DNA of 64,000 nucleotides from Oceanospirillum sediminis (lineage in GTDB: Bacteria; Pseudomonadota; Gammaproteobacteria; Pseudomonadales; Halomonadaceae): NCBI RefSeq assembly GCF_014164585.1, contig NZ_JACJFM010000024.1:16852-80851 (forward strand), written 5' to 3'. Position 1 is the first letter of the stretch. Each line of letters begins with the position of its first letter. The notes under the pieces are model-generated. The model was given only the letters and a program-made list of their open reading frames with translations. It was not told the origin of the DNA and made no database searches. The position numbers and the translations under genes were made by a program. This document shows positions 28,532-39,500 of the stretch, one piece after another.

Positions 28532-28951
28532 TCAGGCGTATCGGGAAACCGTTTTTTCTGATGGACGCTGGTGTACCGTCAGTTGCTTGCGAATCCCATC
28601 AGGCAAGGGTTCTGATGTTTTTTCCTGAAAATTAAAGTGCACCATAATCGCTTCTCCTTTAGCGGCCAGTTTGCCATTCTGCCAGGCCTCCTGCTGCACC
28701 CGGAATGATGCATTGCCAATGTGGCCAATATACGTCTTTATCATTACCTGCTGTCCGTAAAACAGTTCTCCCAGATATTCCACTTCAATTTTTGCCAGGA
28801 TAAGTCGCCATTTTTTCGGATCCAGATCAGGTGTGAATATTCTGAATAAATCGTTTCTGGCTTCCAGAAACCAGACAGGTAACTTCGTATTGTTAATATG
28901 CCCCAGTGCATCAGTGTCACTGAAACCGGGTGTAACGACCTGTTCAAACAT
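28532..28951 (-). CDS. Hotdog-fold acyl-CoA thioesterase (4HBT/YbgC-like)
   Basis: This single hotdog-domain protein of 139 residues has the 4HBT active-site pattern near the N-terminus: Asp14 in DTDALGHINN, followed by the FLEARNDLF helix. It has no export signal. It probably hydrolyses an acyl-CoA or acyl-ACP thioester. Substrate length is not readable. It is divergent from the LuxR-type regulator with a 374-base shared upstream region. Confidence 0.87.
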   Translation of the reverse strand: MFEQVVTPGFSDTDALGHINNTKLPVWFLEARNDLFRIFTPDLDPKKWRLILAKIEVEYLGELFYGQQVMIKTYIGHIGNASFRVQQEAWQNGKLAAKGEAIMVHFNFQEKTSEPLPDGIRKQLTVHQRPSEKTVSRYA

Positions 28952-29325
28952 CGATTTGACTCCATCAGAGAGTTAACGGCTTCTGGCCTTTTAAGTCTGA
29001 CGGCCATTATCTCAGCAATTAGTTAACTTATTAAGTTTTTCGGCCGATGCAGTATAGCTTGCCTGATGCGCACCCGAGTAAACATTTTTCTGTTAAATAT
29101 TGTCGTATTCTCCGACCGACAATTGGAAAATACTGAAATGCTATTGGTCAGGTCTGTATTCTGAATATCCACGAATAAAGCTCAACATCGCCGGAATCAC
29201 CGGAATGTGGTGAGATGTAAAAAATTGTCTTTTCAGGAATTAATTAACTTGTTAACTACTTTTCAATGAAGTAAGTTAAAACCACGATAACTCATGATCA
29301 CTGACCTGGTTTTCGGGAGGTCCAT
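28952..29325. promoter_or_regulatory. Divergent regulatory region with an imperfect dyad
   Basis: This is the shared upstream region of the thioesterase and LuxR genes. At 29252-29279 an imperfect inverted repeat (TTAACTACTT ... AAGTAAGTTAA, 7-base centre) sits 47 bases before the LuxR start. A related AGTTAACTT element recurs near 29021-29029 on the thioesterase side. These could be operator half-sites. No other feature is visible. Confidence 0.4.
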
Positions 29326-30039
29326 ATGCTTGCATCTCAACCTGCAACAACACCTAATCCTCTTCAGTTTCAGCATGAATGCCTGAATCTGTTAGGCAGT
29401 ATGATGGATATATCCAGTGCTGTAGCATATATCGTTGATGAACAAGCTAAACCGATCTGTTATGAGACCTATCAGATGCAACCTGCTATGCACCGGGATT
29501 ACCTTGAATCCTATCAGCAGATGGACCCGCTTTATCCGGGGCGTTTTCGTTCAGATGGTGATGCTAACGTAGTCCGTATGAATGATCTGGTGCCTTTCCA
29601 TCAACGTTGTGACAATCTTTATTACAAAGATTTCATTGAACCATGGAAGGTAAATGACATTATTGAGCTGTTTTTTCGGGTGGATGGACAACTCAGAGCT
29701 GGTGCAGCATTGATTCTGAAACACTCTGAGCCTCAGTACCGTGCCGAAGAGATGAAAAAGCTGGAAAGCCTGCACCGCTTTATTGAATTTTCTCTGGAGC
29801 AGAGTATGCACTCCCCTCGCCAGCTACAATTCGATCAGTTCTGCCAGCACTACCAGCTGACCGCAAAAGAAAGAATGGTGACAGAACTGGTCATCCAGGG
29901 ACTGCCGAACAAAAAGATCGCCCAGCTTCTCTGCTGTGGTCTGGCAACCATTAAAACTCACTTGCAGCATATCTTTGCCAAACTGTCAGTGAACAGCAAA
30001 GCAGAAGTCGTTTCTATGTTGTATATGCAGCGTCAGTAA
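29326..30039 (+). CDS. LuxR-family transcriptional regulator
   Basis: This 237-residue regulator has a C-terminal LuxR/NarL-type helix-turn-helix (TAKERMVTELVIQGLPNKKIAQLLCCGLATIKTHLQHIFAKL, residues about 183-225). The N-terminal 150 residues are not a recognisable autoinducer domain with the usual WYDPE set, nor a receiver: there is no phospho-acceptor aspartate pattern. They look like a GAF/PAS-type sensor (YIVDEQAKPICYETYQM). No LuxI gene is in the window. It has a consensus-like start with GGGAGG. Confidence 0.85.
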   Translation: MLASQPATTPNPLQFQHECLNLLGSMMDISSAVAYIVDEQAKPICYETYQMQPAMHRDYLESYQQMDPLYPGRFRSDGDANVVRMNDLVPFHQRCDNLYYKDFIEPWKVNDIIELFFRVDGQLRAGAALILKHSEPQYRAEEMKKLESLHRFIEFSLEQSMHSPRQLQFDQFCQHYQLTAKERMVTELVIQGLPNKKIAQLLCCGLATIKTHLQHIFAKLSVNSKAEVVSMLYMQRQ

Positions 30040-30056
30040 CGATTCATTAAAAGCAG

Positions 30057-30094
30057 CGCAGTCATCCGTTGAGTATCCATTACAGATGACTGCG
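30057..30094. terminator. Hairpin between convergent luxR-type gene and recD
   Basis: A perfect 10-bp stem (CGCAGTCATC / GATGACTGCG) with an 18-base loop and no T run lies between two convergent genes. Confidence 0.45.
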
Positions 30095-30103
30095 TCATAT
30101 GAA

Positions 30104-32548
30104 TTATTCGTTCATGCTGGTAATACCGCTGACCCGATAAACACTGAGCTTCATCGCTTCTTCCAACACCTCTTCCCGACTGCATATCAGTGAAAATTGC
30201 TCTCTGGAACGGGTGATACCGGTATACAACAACTCTCTGGTCAGCACCGGGTTACTGCGTTCCGGCAGAATCAGTGCGGTATGACGAAATTCAGAACCCT
30301 GCGATTTATGTACCGTCATGGCAAAAACGGTTTCCACATCCTGCAGTCGACCAGGCATTACCCAGCGAACGGTCGCACTGCCATCATCCGCAGGAAAGGC
30401 AACCCGCAGAACTTTCCCAGCTCTTCCTTCTATGCCTGCTCTTCCCTCTTTCCCGGCATCGGGTTGTTCAACCATCAGCGCAATACCGACATCTCCGTTC
30501 ATCAGTTTGAGGCTGTAATTATTGCGTGTGACCAGTACCGGTCGGCCTTCATACCAGATAGCATCAGTGCGTGCCAGCTTACCTTGCTGTACCAGAGCTT
30601 GCCGGATATTGTCATTCAGCCCCTCGATACCCCAGTCTCCCTGACGCAGGGCCGTCAGAATCTGAAAATCACTGTAAGCCTGTAATATCCGCCAGGCCCA
30701 TTGATCCTGCTGTTCAGGGTCAGAGGTTTCAGGACGATCTTTATGCAACAGATCCAGGTAGTGTTGATAGCCTTTGAATATTTTCTGCAAAGCACTGGCC
30801 TGACTGTGTTCCGCTTTGATCAGTTGCAGAGCGGGGCGGTCTTTACTTTCTTCCTGCATAAACAGCTGTTTCAGATCATTCAAAGGCTGAGTCGAGAGCT
30901 GCTTCTGGCCTGAGGGGGCTTGTATCTGTTGTTCATTGACCAGCATAGCCAGAGCGCCAATACCACCATCGGAACGGAAACGGTGACTATGCCGGAGCAT
31001 GGTAATCGCCTGACTCAGATCGTCACCATCAGCATTCTGGAATGCTTGTGGAATGTCATAGCCGGTGACCGATTTAATCCAGTTGGCAGTGTCCGGGTGA
31101 TAATTCACCTGATCCGCTTTCAGGCAAAGATCTCCCAGTACCGCACCGGCTTCTACCGACGCCAGCTGATCCTTATCACCCAGCAGAATCAAGCGAGCAT
31201 CCGGGCGCAGAGCATCCATCAACTGAGCCATCATCTCGATATCCACCATAGACGCTTCATCGACCACCACCAGATCTGCTGGTAGCAGGTTCGAACCGTT
31301 ATGCCGGAAGTAACGGGAATCAGGTCGAGCGCCCAGCAAACGATGCAGGGTTGTGACATCGGATGGAATAGCATGGCGCAACTGATGCTCTCTTTGTTCC
31401 GCTGATAAGCTTTGCAGCTCTTTCGGCAGATCATTCCCTTCCAGCAAGCCCTGCAGTGAAAACTCCGGAGTATTATGTGCCAGTTTTCCCCGAATAGACT
31501 CATTCAGTCGTGCAGCGGCTTTACCGGTTGGCGCCGCCAGCCGGATACGCAGCGGCATCAGCCCCTGCTTTAATTGCAGGGTCTGCAGCAACGCCAGAAG
31601 TTTCACAACGGTAGTAGTTTTGCCGGTGCCAGGGCCTCCGGTAATAACGCTGAAACCGGATCGAGCCGACAGTGCACAAGCGACTTTTTGCCAGTCCGGC
31701 TGATCACCGGTATGTGCCGATGACGGGAACAGAGCATCCAGGATCTCAGCCATCATACCAGCAGATATCGCCTGATCCTGCTGTTGCTTCTCCGGTTGTT
31801 GCTTCTCGGATTGTTCCGTCTCACGTTGCTGCTGCTGAGCATTTTGCAGGCGACGGCGTACTCCCTGCATAATGCGTTGCTCATAATCCCGGTAGCGACG
31901 CAGATACAGTAATGGTCGATCAGGGTGCCCACTCAGAATCAGAGGCCGATCTCCTTCTGCCGCCGAATCATATGAATCTGCCTGATCAGATAAACTATTC
32001 AGCACGGCGGAATGGGTTGCTAATTGCTGTATCCAGTCCGATAACTGATCAGGCAGATAGTGCCGTACCTGCTGGCGTATCACCGCAGCCTGAGGTGCTT
32101 GCTGATCCATACCACTCAGTAACTCACCGGGATGCTGCAACGCTCGTTGCAGATCCAGACAGATATGTCCGTGACCATTACGCTCACAGGTCAGCGCAGC
32201 AGTGATCAGAATCAGTGGGTCAGAATCCGGGCACTGGCTGGCAATAAAATCAGCAAAGGCTTTATCCAATGATCGGATGGCGCCGGTTTCTGTCCATAGT
32301 GCCAGTACATCTGACACTGACATCTGATCAGGAAAACTATTAGCCGGGTCAGCCAGGCTGTTCGCCGGATCAGAGGGGGCACTTGTGGGGTTATCAAGGC
32401 TATTAGCCAGATCAGAAGCGCTGCTTATCGGTGAAGTAACGGTATCCGTCTGTTCTGCCGGGCTGTTGACCGGATCTGAAGAAGAATCAGCAAACAGATC
32501 ATCCTGCATAAAAAGATCGGGCTGGTCAGAGTGTCGTTTACCGGACAT
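30104..32548 (-). CDS. recD: Exodeoxyribonuclease V subunit alpha (RecD)
   Basis: RecD is the 5'-3' helicase of RecBCD, which processes double-strand breaks for recombination and degrades foreign linear DNA. This one has Walker A GGPGTGKTTT, motif II DEASMVD, LLGDKDQL (motif III) and motif V/VI blocks near the end (TVHKSQGSEF, then LLYTGITRSRE). At 814 residues it is about 200 longer than E. coli RecD (608). Much of the excess is a Ser/Asp/Pro/Asn-rich N-terminal segment at about 20-80 with a repeated D-P-A-N-S motif, plus a Gln/Glu-rich insert before Walker A. It overlaps the recB end by 11 bases. Confidence 0.95.
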   Translation of the reverse strand: MSGKRHSDQPDLFMQDDLFADSSSDPVNSPAEQTDTVTSPISSASDLANSLDNPTSAPSDPANSLADPANSFPDQMSVSDVLALWTETGAIRSLDKAFADFIASQCPDSDPLILITAALTCERNGHGHICLDLQRALQHPGELLSGMDQQAPQAAVIRQQVRHYLPDQLSDWIQQLATHSAVLNSLSDQADSYDSAAEGDRPLILSGHPDRPLLYLRRYRDYEQRIMQGVRRRLQNAQQQQRETEQSEKQQPEKQQQDQAISAGMMAEILDALFPSSAHTGDQPDWQKVACALSARSGFSVITGGPGTGKTTTVVKLLALLQTLQLKQGLMPLRIRLAAPTGKAAARLNESIRGKLAHNTPEFSLQGLLEGNDLPKELQSLSAEQREHQLRHAIPSDVTTLHRLLGARPDSRYFRHNGSNLLPADLVVVDEASMVDIEMMAQLMDALRPDARLILLGDKDQLASVEAGAVLGDLCLKADQVNYHPDTANWIKSVTGYDIPQAFQNADGDDLSQAITMLRHSHRFRSDGGIGALAMLVNEQQIQAPSGQKQLSTQPLNDLKQLFMQEESKDRPALQLIKAEHSQASALQKIFKGYQHYLDLLHKDRPETSDPEQQDQWAWRILQAYSDFQILTALRQGDWGIEGLNDNIRQALVQQGKLARTDAIWYEGRPVLVTRNNYSLKLMNGDVGIALMVEQPDAGKEGRAGIEGRAGKVLRVAFPADDGSATVRWVMPGRLQDVETVFAMTVHKSQGSEFRHTALILPERSNPVLTRELLYTGITRSREQFSLICSREEVLEEAMKLSVYRVSGITSMNE

Positions 32549-35500
32549 GGTTTTCGCTCTCCTGACTGGTACGGATATTCTGCTTTGATTTAAAGCTCAT
32601 CGTGTCTTGCTCATATTCACCCACACCTTTACCCAGAAATAGCCGGTCCAGTTGTTCAATAAAATGCTTATCCGGACGATCCATAAACAACCCCTGACTC
32701 TGGCTCTGATTGCCTCGCAGGAATGCATAAACTACACCGCCAATATGGCGATCATAATCATAATCCGGCAACCGGGCTTTAAGCTGACGATGTAATGCCA
32801 GCAGGTAGATGCAATACTGCAGATCATAACGCTTTTCCAGAATCGCGTTGGTCATCGCTTCATGATGGTAGGCTTCGTCATACTCGCCCAGTTTATTTGA
32901 TTTCCAGTCCACCACGTAATAACGCCCCTGATATTCCATCACCAGGTCAATAAAGCCTTTCATCAGACCATTCAATTGTGTTTTCTGAGCCATAGGGCGG
33001 GGAGCCTGGTTCAGAGTGCTGGCGATCACCAGCTTATCCAGTTGCAGACTGTTCACATGGTGGCTCTGAAACAGAAACTCCATTTCGACACAGATCTGTG
33101 AGGGTTGCAGATCTCTAAGGGCAAAGGTCGGTATATTACCGTCGCTATCCGGTAGTTTATCCAGTATCCAGGGCGTGCTGAGATAGTCCTTCAGCCAGTT
33201 ATCCAGCGGGTAAACCCATTCTGTCAGCTGACGCATATGACAACGTTTATGCAACGTTTCCAGCCGTAAGGCCTGATCCGCAGCACTGGCGTTGAAGCCA
33301 TACAGCAGGTTACCAGGGGCTGTCTCTGATACACTTTTTTGCTCGGCGGCCCATTCCAGAATGCCATGCAGGAAGGTTCCGGATCGGCTGCCCGCTGGAA
33401 ACTGATGCAGACTGCGGGTTTGATTGGTCAAAGGTGGCATCAGAAATTCAACCGGCACATTAACCACCGCTTCACCGGCTTCTTCTCTGGCGGTGGATTC
33501 AGCGGCGGTTTCTTCTTCTGTTATCTGATTCGGCTCTGAGGATTGAGCTGAAAGTGCTTCAGAACGGGCACCGTAACTGATGGCAGAGTAACTGGCTACC
33601 CACCAGCCTGGCGCAGGTTTGACGGTACAGGTACGAGCCTGATCCAGTTCTGCCTGAACCGGCGGACGGTATTGCCATTGTTCTTCCGTTGGCTGCATCA
33701 GACTGAACCGCTTTAGCCAGTCGGACTGGCTCAGGATCTGTGCAGTCAGTGAGTCCTGGTTTAATCCCAGTAGATAACCCAGGGCAGAGTGCTCCAGCTG
33801 TTTTAATGGAGCCATGCCAAGCCAGTTACCATAACGAGCACGGGTCAGGGCAACATAGAGTTTCCGAATATCTTCTCCCAGACGTTCGTCATCAGCCTGC
33901 TGCAGAACGTCAGGTGTCAGAGCCAGATGAGCTTCAGGGTCACCCTTGGCATTATGAGTCAGTACCGGGCGATAACGCCCCTCTTCCCGACGGAAGTTAC
34001 AGATAAATGGCAGGAAAACCAGTGGGTATTCCAGACCTTTTGATTTGTGAATGGTGACAATTTTGACCAGCTCCCGGTCACTTTCCAACCGCTGTTGCTG
34101 CACATCACTGTTTTCATCCGGTTCCAGACGAGCTTCTTCCAGAAAACGAATCAGAGCCAGTTCACCCTCCACCTGTTCGCTGGCATGCTGTAGCAATTCG
34201 CCCAGATGCAATAAATCGGTCAGTTGCCGCTCTCCACCACGCAGACTGAGTAAGCGGCGGGCAATATCAAACTGCTCAATCAGCTGGTAAATAAGAGCCA
34301 GGATGCCCCGGAAACGCCAGACTCGCTGTAAACGGGTGAAGTGCTCAATCTGAGTTTCCCAGTAAAACTCATTCCGATTCAGCTGTTCCAGCTGCTGCAC
34401 ACTGAAACCCGCCAGAGGACAACCCAGCGCCTGGCGTAACCAGCGCTCATTTAATGGGTGAGCGACCGCACGCATCATCACCAGCAGGCTGGCGGCGGTA
34501 TCACTGGCATAGACGCTGCTACGATCGGACAGGTATACACTGGCGACACCCTGTTTATACAAAGCTTCTTCTATCTCGCGGGCCTCGGTGCCATTATTCA
34601 CCAGCACAGCGATATCCCGAGGCTGCACCGGTTGTCTCTGTTCAGGATTTTCTTCATCTGGCAAAGTGGCTTTACCCTGCTGCCCCAGCACCAACAGCCG
34701 GGCGATCTCATTGGCCGCAATCTGAGCCGATTCTGTCCGGTAAGCTGTAACACCCTGGGTTTCAGTCAGCCAGCTTTGCTGAGCGGCCACAGGCTGATGA
34801 TCAATGATCAGACCCGTGAGTGAGGATTTACCAGCTTTTACCGGTTTGAAGGGAATCGCCTTATCTGAGTCATCCAGTGAGCGCATGCGAAATGCGCCCT
34901 GCGCCTCATGATCTCTTTCGCAGTGGTGAAATATCTCATTGACCTGATCTATCAGCTCCGGGCAGGAACGATAGTTAGTATCCAGGGTATAGCTTTGTTG
35001 AGCCGCATCACCTGCTTTCAGGTAGGTGTAGATATCGGCTCCCCGGAAGGCATAAATTGCCTGCTTGGGGTCACCAATCATAAAGAAACCGGTATTTTCG
35101 ATCGGTTCTTTTACCCGATAGACACGGTCAAAAATCCGGTATTGAATCGGGTCAGTATCCTGAAACTCATCCACCAGGGCGACCGGGAATTTTCTGCGAA
35201 TCGCTTCTGCCAGTGCCTCACCCCGTTCAGGGTGCTGCAGGGCATGATCCAGTCGGGTGAGCAGGTCATTATGATATAGCTGTTGCTGACGCTGTTTTTC
35301 ATGCTCTATACGCTGTCTGATCCAGCGGGCGGAATGTTCTAATAGCATCGTTTCAGCCCCTGGCAATTGGGCCAGGGCATCTTCCAGCTGACGCAATGCC
35401 AGGCAGGCCGGGTGCTGACTATCACTGTCACCTTCATCTTTCCAGGCAGACAGATCCAGCCCGGCCATACGCCTGAAGGTATTCTGGCCTGTATTGATAC

Positions 35501-36569
35501 CGGTTTGTTCCGCATCCGTTTCCAGCCAGCGGGTTAGTTTTGTCAGCAGATCACCCCGGTGTTTTTTATTCAGTTTTGGGGTGTTCAGGCGCTTCTCGCT
35601 CTGAGCATTATCAAACAGTTCTGTTAGCTGATTGATATAATTTTCGTCACGCCACCGTTGTTTTAATGGCTGGATAACGGCCGCTTTTTCCTGTTGCAGT
35701 GCTGTGAGTAGCTGTTCAACACTGCACAGTCTGAATACTCCGGCTTCAGACTCAGTGGGCTGGCAATCTTCAGGCAGAGACGATATTGCCAGCTGGTCCA
35801 GTGCCGGTAGCAGATTACGAATTTTACCGGTCAGGCTGGCAGGAGAGGTAAACACGCTTAACAGGGTTTTCAGTGAGGCTTCGTCCAGGGACAGACAATA
35901 GCTCCGCCAGTAATCCTCGGCTGCCTGTTGCAGATAATCGGCTTCCGACTGAATCAGTTCCTGTTCGAAACCGTTACCGCTATCAAAGGCATGCTCCGTC
36001 AGTACCCGATAGCACCAGCTGTGAATGGTTGAGATAGATGCTTCATCCATCCATTCTGCAGCCAGCAAGAGTCGTCTGGCTTCAGCATCCGGGGAGCGGC
36101 CCTGAGCGATTAATGATGCCTTCAGCTCGAGCAGTATCGGATCTCCCGCACTGGCAGAAGGGTGCTCATCAGAAGCTGCTGGATTTGTGGCAGATGATAG
36201 TTCTGTCAAAGATAGCTGGTCTGTCGCAGATACAGTGCCTTTATCTGCATCTGCGTCAGGCAACTGCAGCAGCTCTGCCATTTCAACCAGACGCAGGCGG
36301 ATACGCTCTCTCAGTTCCTGCGTTGCGGCGTTGGTAAAGGTCACTACCAGAATTTCAGGGGGCAGCAGAGGGCGAATAAAAGCCTGAGTTCCCTTCTTCT
36401 GGTCTTCTGTCTCTGATTCGGTCTGCTGGGATGGACTATCCATACCATGTTGCAGAACAAGGCGCAGATATAGCAGTGCCAGAGTAAAGGTTTTACCTGT
36501 ACCGGCACTGGCCTCAATTAACGCAGAACCTTTCAGAGGGAAAGTCAAAGGATTCAGAATCTGGTTCAT
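32538..36569 (-). CDS. recB: Exodeoxyribonuclease V subunit beta (RecB)
   Basis: RecB is the 3'-5' helicase and nuclease subunit of RecBCD. At 1343 residues (E. coli 1180) it has Walker A ASAGTGKT at 20-27, the VDEFQDTDP Walker B block, VKIVTIHKSKGLEYPLVFLP, and VALTRARY. The C-terminal nuclease site shows FIDLVMEYQGRYYVVDWKSN with Asp1221 and Lys1223 matching E. coli Asp1080/Lys1082. The ATG at 36569 lies one base after the recC stop and follows AAGGAG. A reading from 36599 overlaps recC and is rejected. A Thr/Ser-rich insert occurs after LVEMAELLQLPDAD. Confidence 0.96.
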   Translation of the reverse strand: MNQILNPLTFPLKGSALIEASAGTGKTFTLALLYLRLVLQHGMDSPSQQTESETEDQKKGTQAFIRPLLPPEILVVTFTNAATQELRERIRLRLVEMAELLQLPDADADKGTVSATDQLSLTELSSATNPAASDEHPSASAGDPILLELKASLIAQGRSPDAEARRLLLAAEWMDEASISTIHSWCYRVLTEHAFDSGNGFEQELIQSEADYLQQAAEDYWRSYCLSLDEASLKTLLSVFTSPASLTGKIRNLLPALDQLAISSLPEDCQPTESEAGVFRLCSVEQLLTALQQEKAAVIQPLKQRWRDENYINQLTELFDNAQSEKRLNTPKLNKKHRGDLLTKLTRWLETDAEQTGINTGQNTFRRMAGLDLSAWKDEGDSDSQHPACLALRQLEDALAQLPGAETMLLEHSARWIRQRIEHEKQRQQQLYHNDLLTRLDHALQHPERGEALAEAIRRKFPVALVDEFQDTDPIQYRIFDRVYRVKEPIENTGFFMIGDPKQAIYAFRGADIYTYLKAGDAAQQSYTLDTNYRSCPELIDQVNEIFHHCERDHEAQGAFRMRSLDDSDKAIPFKPVKAGKSSLTGLIIDHQPVAAQQSWLTETQGVTAYRTESAQIAANEIARLLVLGQQGKATLPDEENPEQRQPVQPRDIAVLVNNGTEAREIEEALYKQGVASVYLSDRSSVYASDTAASLLVMMRAVAHPLNERWLRQALGCPLAGFSVQQLEQLNRNEFYWETQIEHFTRLQRVWRFRGILALIYQLIEQFDIARRLLSLRGGERQLTDLLHLGELLQHASEQVEGELALIRFLEEARLEPDENSDVQQQRLESDRELVKIVTIHKSKGLEYPLVFLPFICNFRREEGRYRPVLTHNAKGDPEAHLALTPDVLQQADDERLGEDIRKLYVALTRARYGNWLGMAPLKQLEHSALGYLLGLNQDSLTAQILSQSDWLKRFSLMQPTEEQWQYRPPVQAELDQARTCTVKPAPGWWVASYSAISYGARSEALSAQSSEPNQITEEETAAESTAREEAGEAVVNVPVEFLMPPLTNQTRSLHQFPAGSRSGTFLHGILEWAAEQKSVSETAPGNLLYGFNASAADQALRLETLHKRCHMRQLTEWVYPLDNWLKDYLSTPWILDKLPDSDGNIPTFALRDLQPSQICVEMEFLFQSHHVNSLQLDKLVIASTLNQAPRPMAQKTQLNGLMKGFIDLVMEYQGRYYVVDWKSNKLGEYDEAYHHEAMTNAILEKRYDLQYCIYLLALHRQLKARLPDYDYDRHIGGVVYAFLRGNQSQSQGLFMDRPDKHFIEQLDRLFLGKGVGEYEQDTMSFKSKQNIRTSQESENHVR

Positions 36570-36570
36570 A

Positions 36571-39500
36571 TCAGGCTCCTTGCTCAAACAACGGGCCATA
36601 GGCCAGACGGCAGCAGTCAGTAAAATTCAGAATGCAGTCCTGAGAGGTGAATTGCGTCGCCAGCATAACCTCCGGGGTTGGATATTCCCGCGTCATATAG
36701 CTGCTGTATGCCAGATCTTTATCAAAGGCTTCACGGATGACCGATAATTCTGCAATCTCCAGCATTGACATATCTTCAGTGGGTACAGCACTGGCATGTT
36801 TCAGCCAGCTAAAGCCGGTATTCAGGGCAAATGGCAACGGATGCTGCATACCCTGCCACCAAAGGTCTGCCTGCTGAGTCAGCAGTGTTCGGGCTTTTTG
36901 CTGCTCAATCGGTGCAAATGTTGCTTTACCCGCCGGACTGACGACCTGGGTTTCTACCTCTCCCAGCTGAGCACAGGCGATCAGATGTTTTAGCCAGGGC
37001 TGAATATAGTTACTCCAGCGAGGGATCTTTTTATTCCGCAGTGAGCTGGTGCTCAGGCAGATCTGCGCCAGATGCCCATCGGCATTCTGATAGATCTCCG
37101 TCAGCTGATGCTCCAGCATCCAGTAAGGGCGTTGTTCTGTGCTGCGTTCAGATTGCATACTGAATGCGGGCAGATTATCCAGATGCAGAGAGAAGTGATG
37201 TCGCAGATTATTCCATTCCTGGTACAGAGTCGGCATCTGCTCAAAATGCTCAGCCGCATGATACCGGCCCAGATTGCCCTGAATCAGTACGCCTTCACGT
37301 TGTTTCTTCTCAACAAATGCGGCCATTTCGGCTTCAAAAGCGGCTTCATCCAGCCCTGGTCGGAAAACAGTCGCAATCAGCTGGTCTTTTAGTTGCCAGT
37401 TGCTCAGGCCATCAAATTCATAGGTTTCAGTGTCTGGGGCCGGAGTCAGTTGTTCTGGCGGAAATACCTGCAAACGTTGAGCAAAGAAGGCATCAACCGG
37501 ATGCTTCAGAAAGTCAGTCAGTTGTTTAAGTGACAGCGCATTATCCGGATACCACTCTGGCAATGCCTGAGCAGATTCAGGTGTGACGGCTGATTGTGTC
37601 TGCACAGAACAGGTTTTATGGGCAGAATCCGTTTCATGAATGGCACGCCACTCCACACCATAGGTAAATAGTCGGGGGTCTCGTCCGGGCTTAAAGTAAT
37701 CAGGACTGAAGGGTTGCATCGGGTATTCTGTCGTCAGCGCATCCAGCAAGGCCGTTCTTTCCTGCTGTGAAGGGTATAGCAGCTCGCTTTGCTGACCTTT
37801 CAGACGCCAGCCTGCTGACAGATGGTCTCTGAGCTGCCCGACCAGTACTGAAGGCGGCATTTCGTTGTTATCCCGGATGCTGCGTCCAACCCAGCTGATC
37901 ACCAGCTTATCCCGTGCAGAAAGCAACGCTTCCAGCAACAGATAGCGATCATCTTCTCGACGAGAACGGTCACCAGGACGGTATTGCTCTGCCATCAGAT
38001 CAAAATCCGCAGCATGATGACTACGAGGGTAGTCGCCATCATTCATACCCAATAGCCAGATCTGGCGGAAAGGCACTGCACGCATCGGCATCAGGGTGGC
38101 AAAGTTGACCGAGCCTCCCAGAAACTTCTGTGTCAGGGTCGGCTGGTCAATCTGCTCCAGCAGGGTCGGAGCAAAAATAGCTAACGGTAATGTGTCATCT
38201 TCCAGCCCGGCATCCTGCACATGTTGCACTAAGGCATCGGAAGCCTGTTCAATCTGCTCCAGTGCCCATTGATCGGTATTGCCCGTCGCAGTAAAAAAAT
38301 CTTCCGTCAGCTGGTGCAAGCGCTCAGCCCACTGAGCGGCATTTCTGGACTGTTTCTGCTCCTGCCACCAGGTTTCCAGCCGATCCATCAGGCTGACCAA
38401 CGGGCCGACTAACGCGGCTTCAAGCCCCCCGGTTTCGCTATAGGGTTCAATCTCTTGCCAGTGTCCGGCATACGGGCCGGAAGCAAAGCCCAGCAGCATA
38501 CGTTTTAATCCGGCCTGCCAGGTATTCTGCGGTTGATCAGGCGGCAGCTGAAAGTCGGTCTTTTGCTGTGCATTCAGTCCCCAGCGAATCTGAGCCCCCT
38601 CAATCCAGAACTGCAGACGTTCCAGATCATCTTCTGTCAGCCCCATACGAGTCATGACAGCCGGGACTTCCAGTAACTCTCTCAGATCATTGACGGTAAA
38701 ACGGGAGTGTTCGATCCGGGTCAGTTTCTCAAAGGCGATCAGCAGTGTATTACGGGACCGCTGGCCCTGATCTGAAATATGATACGGCATAAAACGGGGA
38801 TCATGGGGGTTGCCTGAATCACTGGAACTCAGGCCAGAGAAACGATACATATAGCGCCCGAACACAGCCTCAATATGAGGGGCGTAGACATGGATATCCG
38901 GCACCATCACCAGGATATCTCTGGGTTGCAGGTTATTCCCTTGCTGGCGCGATTTTTCGAATTCTGCCAGTAACTGATCGTGCAGAATTTCAACTTCCCG
39001 CTGAGGGCTATGAGCGATAGCAAAACGGATGCTATCGTCGCTTTCCGGATCAAATACAGCCTGCTTCTCTCTGCGATCTTGCAGAGTATTCAGTTGCAGA
39101 ATATCATCCTGCAACTGAGCCAGCAGATGGGTTGCCTGATCATTTATCGGAGTGCGGAACAGATCGATCCGGCCATCAAAGTAATTTTCGTACGCTTCTT
39201 TTTCATCCTGCTCGTCTAATAAATGCAGATAATCACGCCCCTGTTTACCCCAGGATGCCAGTAGCGGATGGCCATACTGATGCAGGCTATCCTGATCATA
39301 ATTGACGGCAGCAGATATTGTCTGATCACCTGAAAGGTTTTGTTTATTGCGCTTATGGCGTTTGTATTCGTGACGTAACAGATCCCGCCCTTCAATAATA
39401 TCGCCCCAGTAATACTGACAGGGGTTACTGACAAACAGCATCACCTGGCATAAATGGGAAATCGCTTTGAGCACTTCCAGAGTTTGCTGAGGCAGAGAGG

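Noticed and set aside
29326..30039. Quorum-sensing AHL receptor
   Set aside because: The helix-turn-helix is LuxR-type, but the N-terminal domain lacks the usual AHL-binding residue set and no LuxI gene is present.
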